A stretch of DNA of 64,000 nt. Origin: Mycobacterium scrofulaceum (lineage in GTDB: Bacteria; Actinomycetota; Actinomycetes; Mycobacteriales; Mycobacteriaceae). The stretch is from positions 27,275-91,274 of the forward strand of contig NZ_MVIJ01000023.1 in NCBI RefSeq assembly GCF_002086735.1, written 5' to 3'. Below, in pieces: positions 55,474 to 61,859 of the stretch (within the stretch, counting starts at the first letter, position 1; each line of letters begins with the position of its first letter). A program made the position numbers and the translations under genes. The notes beneath the pieces were generated by a model. That model searched no databases, was not told the origin of the DNA, and saw only the letters and a program-made list of their open reading frames with translations.

Positions 55474-55601
55474 AGACCAGCGGTCCCAGATCGCGTTACC
55501 CCTCTACCCTGTATTAGGTGACATTCTGCGGAATAGTGTCAGCGAGAGCGGTGCTCTGAGACCGGGATCACTAGACCAGCGGTCCCAGATCGCGTTACCC
55601 C
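55474..55601. repeat. 29-bp direct repeat pair, 99 bp apart
   Basis: The sequence AGACCAGCGGTCCCAGATCG plus CGTTACCCC occurs exactly at 55474-55502 and 55573-55601. Each copy is followed by a related palindrome (ACCC…GGGT type), so the repeating unit is larger and probably protein-bound. Confidence 0.85.
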
Positions 55602-55785
55602 GTCACCCAATAATGGGTGAGGGTTTTGCGAAAACCCTTACCGGGGTGACGCACTCCACACCGGGGCAGGCCCTCTCGGGCCGTACCCCTCTACCCAATA
55701 ATGGGAGGGAATCTGAGCTTTTCTCCCCACCTGTGTGGCAAGCCTCACCGGGCCGGAGGCGCTCCGAGGTCTCCCCACCCCTCAC

Positions 55786-55977
55786 TTAGTAGTAGGTGTG
55801 ACTTTTCGGATGCACCATCCGGTGCTCCCGGACGTAGGCCTGCGCCTGCCGCCAGGACGCGTCACCGTCCTGCGACAGCGGCCCCCGACGCACCAACAGG
55901 TGGTTCTCGTCGCCTCCCGCGTGGAGCTGGTCGATGGTGTCCTCGATCTCTACCGAAGTCGGCTGTAGGCCGCTCAC
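55786..55977 (-). CDS. Small element protein, 63 aa
   Basis: 63 aa (MSGLQPTSVEIEDTIDQLHA…, ending HPKSHTYY). Start GTG 55977 overlaps the stop of the upstream gene by 4 bp. The 3' end lies in a 31-bp sequence duplicated at 55413-55444. Function unknown; first operon from the right end. Confidence 0.6.
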   Translation of the reverse strand: MSGLQPTSVEIEDTIDQLHAGGDENHLLVRRGPLSQDGDASWRQAQAYVREHRMVHPKSHTYY

Positions 55978-56279
55978 TTCCCGTTCTCCCACATCCGGCG
56001 CAGCGCGTCCGGGCCGTCGAAGCCCAGCAGGCCGTCGCGGAGCGCGGGGCGGGTCATGTACCACCGCAGAACGCTCTCACCGAACATCATCGAGTCGTCC
56101 TTGACGGTGATCTCGTCGGCCAGCTCCAGCTCGAAGTGCTGTATACGGTCCAGCACCGGCTGAAGGATCGGGTCGTCGTCTCGGACTACGGGGCTGCCGA
56201 ATACGACCATCTGGTGCTCGTCTGCGAAGGCGTCCAAAAACCCGGGGTGGTTGACCCGGAATGTCGCTGTACTGGTCAT
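55974..56279 (-). CDS. Small element protein, 101 aa
   Basis: 101 aa (MTSTATFRVNHPGFLDAFAD…), acidic, no recognised domain. ATG 56279 follows AAGGAG with good spacing; the upstream frame crosses attR and is rejected. It is the first leftward gene inside the right boundary, with the start 42 bp from attR, so its promoter probably lies at the att junction. Confidence 0.65.
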   Translation of the reverse strand: MTSTATFRVNHPGFLDAFADEHQMVVFGSPVVRDDDPILQPVLDRIQHFELELADEITVKDDSMMFGESVLRWYMTRPALRDGLLGFDGPDALRRMWENGK

Positions 56280-56320
56280 TTGGTTCGTTCTCCTTGTTCT
56301 GTTTCTGTTCTGGTCTGCTA

Positions 56321-56344
56321 GATGCGCGGGGAGTAGAACATCAG
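56321..56344. other. attR core (24-bp direct repeat)
   Basis: Exact copy of the attL core. On its right side the reverse strand continues with the displaced original 5' end of trmL (GTG-TTC-AAG-CTG-ATG), which identifies this side as host DNA. The core lies 26 bp before the methyltransferase gene at 56371. Confidence 0.93.
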
Positions 56345-56370
56345 CTTGAACACAACGCGATAATGGTCGC

Positions 56371-56979
56371 ATGGTCGAGCAGAGCCTCTGGATGCAGAAA
56401 GTCGCTGCCGATCCCGGACATTCGCAGTGGTACATCGAGCGGTTCCGTGCCATGGCCCGCGCCGGCGACGACTTGGCCGGCGAGGCCCGCTTCGTGGACG
56501 CGATGGCCCCCCGCGACGCCCACATCCTCGACGCCGGCTGCGGCCCGGGCCGGCTCGGCGGTTACCTGGCCGCCGCCGGCCACCACGTCGTCGGCGTCGA
56601 CGTGGACCCGGCGCTGATCGAAGCGGCCGAGCAGGATCATCCGGGCCCGCGCTGGCTCGTCGGCGACCTCGCCGAGCTCGACCTGCCCGCGCGCGGCATC
56701 GCCGAGCCGTTCGACGTGATCGTGTCGGCCGGCAACGTCATGACGTTCCTGGCCCCGAGCACGCGGCGCCGGGTGCTGAGCCGGCTGCGGGCCCACCTCG
56801 ACGACGGGGGCCGGGCGGCGATCGGCTTCGGCGCCGGCCGCGACTACGGGTTCGCCGAATTCCTGGACGACGCGGCGGCCGCCGGGCTCGGGCCCGACCT
56901 GCTGCTGTCCGCCTGGGACCTGCGGCCGTTCACCGACGACTCCGATTTCCTCGTCGCGGTGCTGCGCCCGGAGTCATAA
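56371..56979 (+). CDS. SAM-dependent methyltransferase
   Basis: 202 aa class I methyltransferase with motif I ILDAGCGPGRLGGYLA, acidic GVDVDPALI and VIVSAGNVMTFL. Substrate unknown. Its start is 26 bp from attR; before insertion it would have been divergent from trmL with a very short shared promoter region. The insertion leaves its coding sequence intact but replaces most of the DNA upstream of its start. Confidence 0.82.
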   Translation: MVEQSLWMQKVAADPGHSQWYIERFRAMARAGDDLAGEARFVDAMAPRDAHILDAGCGPGRLGGYLAAAGHHVVGVDVDPALIEAAEQDHPGPRWLVGDLAELDLPARGIAEPFDVIVSAGNVMTFLAPSTRRRVLSRLRAHLDDGGRAAIGFGAGRDYGFAEFLDDAAAAGLGPDLLLSAWDLRPFTDDSDFLVAVLRPES

Positions 56980-57146
56980 CCGTTTGCCAGATTCGCCCGC
57001 CCGTGCGCGGACCCACCTTGGAGGGGCCTGTCTGCTCAGTAACGATTCTGGTGACCTGGGCCGCGGGCTGTCATACTCGTCGGATTGCCACGTTGACGCG
57101 CTCGCGCCCCTCTGGCGTGGTACGGGTGGATAAAGCAGGAAGTCTC

Positions 57147-57215
57147 ATGAGCCTCTCGTTTTCTCGAGCGCTGAGCATCAGCGCAGCGGCCGGTCGCACG
57201 GCCGTGCCGACGTGA
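57147..57215 (+). CDS. 22-codon leader ORF coupled to the mfp sensor gene
   Basis: ATG 57147 follows a strong AGGAAG and encodes MSLSFSRALSISAAAGRTAV plus PT. Its TGA overlaps the GTG start of the sensor gene (GTGA, 57212-57215). The sensor GTG has no good ribosome site of its own, so translation is probably coupled to the leader. Confidence 0.55.
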   Translation: MSLSFSRALSISAAAGRTAVPT

Positions 57216-59935
57216 CCATGTTCGCCCGCCCGGCCCACCCGGCCGAGGCGGCCGCCGCCCAATCCCCGCAGCCCCGCGATGCCGGTGCGGCGCCGGGCAA
57301 ACGCCCCCCCGCCTGGTCGCCGAGCAACTGGCCGGTCCGGTGGAAGGTGCTGGCGATCGTGTTGGTCCCGCTGGTGCTGGCGACGGTCTTCGGGGCGCTG
57401 CGCATCGAGGGCGCGATGGCCAACTCGGGCGGTCTGCGGCTGGCCGCGGCCCGCGCCGACGTGGTGCCCGTCATCACCAAGTACATGTCGGCGCTCGACG
57501 TCGCGCTGCTGGCGGGCAGCACCGGACGCGACGTGGAGGGGGCCAAGAAGAACTTCGAGGCGCGCAGGTACGAACTGGAGACGCGACTGCGCGACACCGA
57601 CGTGACCCCCGAGGTCCGCTCCGGGGTCGACACCCTGCTCGACGGCGGTCAGATGCTGGTGAACAAGGTGTCCGACAACGGACTCGGTCTGCGGGAGCGG
57701 GTGACCCTCTACGCCCCCATCCTGCTGACCGCGGAGGACGTCATCAACGCCTCGGTGCGCGTCGACGACGAGAAGATCCGCGCCCAGACCGCGGGCCTGA
57801 GCCGGGCGGTCGGGGCCCGCGGACAGATGACCATGCAGAAGATCCTCGTCACCCGCGGCGCCGACCTGCCCGAGCCGCAACTGCGAACGTCGATGATCAC
57901 CCTGGCAGGGACCGAGCCGTCGACGCTGTTCGGGATGAGCGAGGTGCTCGGCGCTGGTTCGCCCGAGGCCAAGACGCTGCAGCAGCAGCTGGTGACGCGG
58001 ATGGCGATCATGTCCGATCCGGCCAGCGTGCTCGTCGACAACCCCGACCTGCTGCGCTCGATCCAGGCCACCGATGAGATCGCCGAGCAGGTCATCAAGG
58101 ACGCCACGGCGGCGGTGACCAAGGCCGTGCACACCGAGGCCGCCGACAAGCGCAACGCGGCGATCATCGACACCGTCGTGGTGCTGTCGGCCATCGTCGT
58201 CGCGCTGGTGATCGTCCTGCTGGTGGCGCGCGCCCTGGTGCGGCCGCTGCGCGTGCTGCGCGACGGCGCCCTCAAGGTGGCCCACACCGACCTGGAGGAG
58301 GAGATCGCCCGGGTCAAGGCGGGCGGCGCCGAGCCGACGCCGCAACCGCTGCCGGTGTACACCACCGAGGAGATCGGCCAGGTGGCCCACGCGGTCGACG
58401 AACTGCACACCCAGGCCCTGCTGCTGGCGGGCGACGAGGCGCGGTTGCGGCTGCTGGTCAACGACATGTTCGAGACCATGTCGCGGCGCAGCCGCTCGCT
58501 GGTCGACCAGCAACTGTCGCTCATCGACCGGCTGGAGCGCGACGAGGAGGACCCCGAACGCCTGGACAGCCTGTTCCGGCTGGACCACCTCGCCGCCCGG
58601 CTGCGCCGCAACAGCGCCAACCTGCTGGTGCTCGCCGGGGCTCAGCTCGCCCGGGACCAGCGCGACCCGGTGCCCCTGTCCACGGTGCTGGGCGCCGCGG
58701 TGTCCGAGGTCGAGGACTACCGCCGCGTCGAAATCGCCGGCCTGCCCGACGACACCGCGTTGATCGGGGCGGCGGCCGGCGGCGCCATCCACCTGTTCGC
58801 CGAGCTGATCGACAACGCCCTGCGCTACTCGCCGCCGTCGACGCCCGTGCGGGTCTCGGCGGCCCGCGGCGGGGACGGGGGCGTCGTCGTGCGGATCGCG
58901 GACGCCGGCCTGGGCATGAACGACGCCGATCGGCGCATCGCCAACATGCGGCTGCAGGCCGGGGGCGAGGTCAGCCCCGACAACGCCCGCCACATGGGCC
59001 TGTTCGTGGTCGGCCGGATCGCGGCCAGGCACGGCATCCGGGTGGGGCTGCGCGGGCCCGCCGCCAACGAGGAGGGTTCCGGCACCACCGCCGAGATCTA
59101 CCTGCCGCCGGTGATCCTCGAGGGCGCCGGCCAGGCCCGCGCCGCGCGGATCCGGGCGGTGTCCTCGCCCGGTGCGCAACTTTCCGCCGTGACCGCCGCG
59201 CCGCCGGCCGAGGAGCGCGCGCCCGAGCCGGCGGCCCGGGGCGCCGCGCCGCCGGTCACGTTGCTGCCCCGCCGCAACCCCGGTTCCAGCGGGATCACCG
59301 AGGTGCCCGCCCCGCCCGCCGAACAGCGGCCCGAGCGGCCGCGGCGTGAATTGCCCACCCCGTGGTGGGAGAGCGGTACCCCGGCGACCCCGGTCACCCC
59401 GGCGACCCCGGCAGCCGCGGAGCCGAAACCCGCGCCTGCGCGGGCGGCGTCGGACACCTCGGCGTTCTTCGCCGCGCGGCCGCGGGGAGCCGACAAGCCG
59501 GCGGCCCCGGCCCCGGGCGCACCCGGCCCGTCGATTCCGGCCACCCCCGCGCCCACCCCCGCCGACGACGACGTGATCTACCGGCGGCTGATGTCGGAGA
59601 TGCTGGGCGATCCGCACGACCTGGTCAACAGCCCCGACCTGGACTGGCAGTCGGTGTGGGACCGCGGTTGGACGCTGGCCGCCGCGGCCGAGGACAAGCC
59701 CGTCGAGTCGCGCACCGCCGAGCACGGCCTGCCGATCCGCACGCCGGGCGCCCGGCTGGTGCCCGGCGCCGCCAACGGCCTGGCCGAACAGGACCAGCCG
59801 GTCTCCGCCCGGGAGCCGCAGCACGCGGCCGCGGGCCGCGATCCCGAGGCGGTTCGGGCGTCCTTCAGCAGCCACTTCGGCGGCGTGCGCACCGGCCGGT
59901 CGCACGCCCGCGACGAGGGGGATGACCAGGAATGA
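57212..59935 (+). CDS. Sensor histidine-kinase-like protein of the mfp conservon (Rv3365c-type)
   Basis: 907 aa. One membrane helix (~45-62) leads into an extracytoplasmic sensory domain (~65-315), a second helix (~325-345), HAMP (~345-400), a dimerisation segment with SLFRLDHLAARLRRNSANLLVLAG, and an ATPase with N-box FAELIDNALRYS and G-box DAGLGM. The C-terminal ~250 residues are Pro/Ala-rich. It starts the Rv3365c-to-Rv3361c conservon. A canonical phospho-His box is not obvious. The stop overlaps the roadblock gene by 4 bp. Confidence 0.85.
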   Translation: MTMFARPAHPAEAAAAQSPQPRDAGAAPGKRPPAWSPSNWPVRWKVLAIVLVPLVLATVFGALRIEGAMANSGGLRLAAARADVVPVITKYMSALDVALLAGSTGRDVEGAKKNFEARRYELETRLRDTDVTPEVRSGVDTLLDGGQMLVNKVSDNGLGLRERVTLYAPILLTAEDVINASVRVDDEKIRAQTAGLSRAVGARGQMTMQKILVTRGADLPEPQLRTSMITLAGTEPSTLFGMSEVLGAGSPEAKTLQQQLVTRMAIMSDPASVLVDNPDLLRSIQATDEIAEQVIKDATAAVTKAVHTEAADKRNAAIIDTVVVLSAIVVALVIVLLVARALVRPLRVLRDGALKVAHTDLEEEIARVKAGGAEPTPQPLPVYTTEEIGQVAHAVDELHTQALLLAGDEARLRLLVNDMFETMSRRSRSLVDQQLSLIDRLERDEEDPERLDSLFRLDHLAARLRRNSANLLVLAGAQLARDQRDPVPLSTVLGAAVSEVEDYRRVEIAGLPDDTALIGAAAGGAIHLFAELIDNALRYSPPSTPVRVSAARGGDGGVVVRIADAGLGMNDADRRIANMRLQAGGEVSPDNARHMGLFVVGRIAARHGIRVGLRGPAANEEGSGTTAEIYLPPVILEGAGQARAARIRAVSSPGAQLSAVTAAPPAEERAPEPAARGAAPPVTLLPRRNPGSSGITEVPAPPAEQRPERPRRELPTPWWESGTPATPVTPATPAAAEPKPAPARAASDTSAFFAARPRGADKPAAPAPGAPGPSIPATPAPTPADDDVIYRRLMSEMLGDPHDLVNSPDLDWQSVWDRGWTLAAAAEDKPVESRTAEHGLPIRTPGARLVPGAANGLAEQDQPVSAREPQHAAAGRDPEAVRASFSSHFGGVRTGRSHARDEGDDQE

Positions 59936-60354
59936 CGTGGCCCGGCAATCCACCGCAAGCGGGCGGTGCCAACAGCCTGGACTGGTTGGTGACGCGGTTT
60001 GCCCGCGAGGTCCCCGGTGTGGCGCACGCGCTGCTGGTCTCCGTCGACGGGCTGCCCATCGCCGCCAGCGAGCACCTCCCGCGCGAGCGCGCCGACCAGC
60101 TGGCCGCGGTGGCCTCCGGCCTGGCCAGCCTCGCGACCGGCGCCGCGCAGCTCTTCGAGGGCGGCCAGGTACTGCAATCGGTGGTCGAGATGCAACACGG
60201 CTACCTGCTGTTGATGCGCGTCGGCGACGGCTCGCATCTGGCCACGTTGGCCGCGACGTCGTGCGACATCGGTCAGATCGGCTACGAGATGGCCATCCTG
60301 GTCGAACGGGTCGGGGGCGTGGTGCAGTCCACCCGCCGGTCCGGCGTCTCGTGA
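59932..60354 (+). CDS. Roadblock/LC7 protein (Rv3364c-type, MglB-like)
   Basis: 140 aa Roadblock/LC7 fold (LDWLVTRFAREVPGVAHALLVSVDGLPIAAS…). Such proteins regulate or activate the small GTPase of the same conservon, as MglB does for MglA. ATG 59932 overlaps the sensor stop (ATGA). Confidence 0.88.
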   Translation: MTWPGNPPQAGGANSLDWLVTRFAREVPGVAHALLVSVDGLPIAASEHLPRERADQLAAVASGLASLATGAAQLFEGGQVLQSVVEMQHGYLLLMRVGDGSHLATLAATSCDIGQIGYEMAILVERVGGVVQSTRRSGVS

Positions 60355-60360
60355 GCCGCG

Positions 60361-60735
60361 ATGGACGAACGCGAGCCCCTGCCGACCGCACGTAAAGGGA
60401 ACCTGGTCCGCCCGTACACCCTGACGTCGGGGCGGACCGGCACCGACGTCGAGCTTCCCGTGGAAGCGCCGATCCAGACGTTGCAGGCCGGGCTGGCTCA
60501 CCGGTGGCCACCCGGCGACGCGAAAGGCAAGATCGTCCAATTGTGTACGGGCAGCCCGTCGGTCGCGGAAATCTCCGCCCGGCTGGATCTGCCGTTGGGT
60601 GTCACGCGCGTCCTGGTCGGCGATCTGGTGTTGTCCGGCTACCTTCGGGTGCACAGGACGTTGTCCGAGCGTTCGACCAGAGATGAGCGCCACGAACTGA
60701 TAGGAAGGACCCTGCGTGGCCTTAAGGCACTCTGA
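60361..60735 (+). CDS. DUF742 protein (Rv3363c-type)
   Basis: 124 aa DUF742, with VRPYTLTSGRT near the start and an HTH-like segment (PSVAEISARLDLPLGVTRVLVGDLVLSGYLRV). It belongs to the four-protein conservon. Its 3' end overlaps the GTPase gene by 20 bp. Confidence 0.88.
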   Translation: MDEREPLPTARKGNLVRPYTLTSGRTGTDVELPVEAPIQTLQAGLAHRWPPGDAKGKIVQLCTGSPSVAEISARLDLPLGVTRVLVGDLVLSGYLRVHRTLSERSTRDERHELIGRTLRGLKAL

Positions 60736-61310
60736 GGCGCACCCCGACGTGCCCGCCGACTCCGCCCACGCCTCGACGAAGATCGTCATCGCGGGCGGCT
60801 TCGGCGCCGGCAAGACGACGTTCGTCGGGGCGGTGTCGGAGATCATGCCGTTGCGCACCGAGGCGATGCTCACCGACGCCTCGACCGCCGTCGACGCGCT
60901 CGAGGCCACCCCGGACAAGCGGACCACCACCGTCGCGATGGACTTCGGCCGCATCACCCTGGACGAGGACCTGGTGCTCTACCTGTTCGGCACGCCCGGG
61001 CAGCGCCGGTTCTGGTTCATGTGGGACGACCTGGTCCGCGGCGATCGGGGCCATCGTGCTGGTCGACTGCCGGCGCCTGGAGGACAGCTTCGCCGCCGTC
61101 GACTTCTTCGAGCACCGCAACCTGCCGTTCCTGGTGGCGGTCAACGAGTTCGACGGCGCGCCGCGCTACCCGGTCGCGGAGGTGCGGCGGGCGCTCACCC
61201 TGCCCCCGCACATCCCGGTGATCACGGTCGACGCCCGGGACCGCCGGTCGGCGACCGACGCGCTGATCGCGGTCAGCGAATACGCGCTGGCCAGCCTGAC
61301 GGCCAATTGA
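60716..61310 (+). pseudogene. mfpB: MfpB-type small GTPase gene with 2-bp frameshift (Rv3362c-type)
   Basis: GTG 60716 follows AGGAAGG. The first ~109 residues are a normal conservon GTPase: P-loop GGFGAGKTTF and LFGTPGQRRFWFMWDDLVRG. At 61040-61046 the DNA reads GGCGATCGGG where GGCGCGATCGGG is expected, so one GC pair is missing. The remaining GTPase sequence (AIGAIVLVDCRRLEDSFAAV…LASLTAN) continues in another frame to the TGA at 61308. The shifted frame has no stop and runs into mfpA. Confidence 0.82.
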
Positions 61311-61858
61311 CCGAGCGGTGGGCCGATCGCCACTTCGAGGCCCACGACTTCACCGACGAGGACCTCAGCCGGCTGGACACCGAACGGGCCGTGTTCGACG
61401 AGTGCGACTTCAGCGGCGCCAACCTGGCCGAGTCCCGGCACCGCGGGTCGGCGTTCCGCAACTGCACGTTCCGGCGAACCTCGTTGTGGCACAGCGCGTT
61501 CGCGCAGTGCAGCATGCTGGGCTCGATCTTCGTGCAGTGCCGGATGCGGCCGATCACCTTCGACGAGGTGGACTTCACGCTGGCGGTGCTCGGCGGTAAC
61601 GACCTGCGCGGCGTCGACCTCAGCGGCTGCCGGCTGCGGGAGGCCAGCCTGGTCGAGGCCGACCTGCGCAAGGCGGTGCTGCGCGGCGCCGACCTGTCCG
61701 GCGCGCGGGCCACGGGCGCCCGGCTCGACGACGCCGACTTGCGCGGGGCGGCCGTCGATCCCTCGTTGTGGCGGACCGCCTCGCTGGCGGGCGCTCGCGT
61801 GGACGTCGGGCAGGCGGTGGCTTTCGCGGCGGCGCAGGGGCTGCGGCTCGACGGCTGA
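61307..61858 (+). CDS. mfpA: MfpA, pentapeptide-repeat gyrase-binding protein
   Basis: 183 aa from TTG 61307, exactly the length of M. tuberculosis MfpA. Pentapeptide repeats A(D/N)LxX run from ~25 to ~165 (FDECDFSGANLAES, LVEADLRKAVLRGADLSGA), forming the right-handed quadrilateral beta-helix that mimics DNA and protects gyrase, giving low-level fluoroquinolone tolerance. The start overlaps the mfpB stop. Because of the mfpB frameshift the gene is also in frame with the mfpB 5' half, so a 380-aa fusion could be made. Confidence 0.9.
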   Translation: MTERWADRHFEAHDFTDEDLSRLDTERAVFDECDFSGANLAESRHRGSAFRNCTFRRTSLWHSAFAQCSMLGSIFVQCRMRPITFDEVDFTLAVLGGNDLRGVDLSGCRLREASLVEADLRKAVLRGADLSGARATGARLDDADLRGAAVDPSLWRTASLAGARVDVGQAVAFAAAQGLRLDG

Positions 61859-61859
61859 A

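Larger units (their letters stand above)
54925..55785. promoter_or_regulatory. Repeat-rich control region of the element
   Basis: About 860 bp without a supported gene. It holds the terminator at 55063-55087; inverted repeats GTTGTGT-GGCA-ACACAAC (55234-55251) and AGGGTTTT-GCG-AAAACCCT (55620-55638); a 29-bp direct repeat at 55474-55502 and 55573-55601; three ACCC-AATAAT-GGG-like palindromes (55502-55522, 55601-55621, 55688-55710); and a ~31-bp repeat at 55413-55444 and 55778-55809. It may contain early promoters, operators, a packaging or replication site. Confidence 0.6.
45598..56344. mobile_element. 10.7-kb integrated phage-satellite / phiRv1-like element
   Basis: Bounded by the 24-bp direct repeats, 10,723 bp from repeat to repeat. 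At the left end a rightward serine integrase gene faces leftward genes running from the right end: two small genes, a repeat-rich control region, two small regulators, primase-helicase, two small genes, scaffold-like protein, capsid, two small genes, TerS-like protein, a small gene and a minor tail protein. No portal, large terminase, protease, tape measure or lysin is present. Size and gene set recall phiRv1/phiRv2 and capsid-encoding satellites. Internal hairpin terminators and overlapping start/stop codons argue for an intact, evolved unit rather than random decay. Confidence 0.92.

Noticed and set aside
55701..56321. 206-aa forward ORF at the right end of the satellite
   Set aside because: Antisense to two coupled small genes with proper ribosome sites, and it crosses a duplicated non-coding repeat; composition is that of a shadow.
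45598..56344. tRNA gene as the integration target
   Set aside because: The repeats fall in the trmL coding sequence; no cloverleaf was seen at either junction, and serine integrases commonly use protein-coding sites.
57071..60511. 1146-aa reverse-strand ORF
   Set aside because: Arg/Gly/Pro-rich shadow of the sensor, roadblock and DUF742 genes, caused by high GC; no domain or start context.
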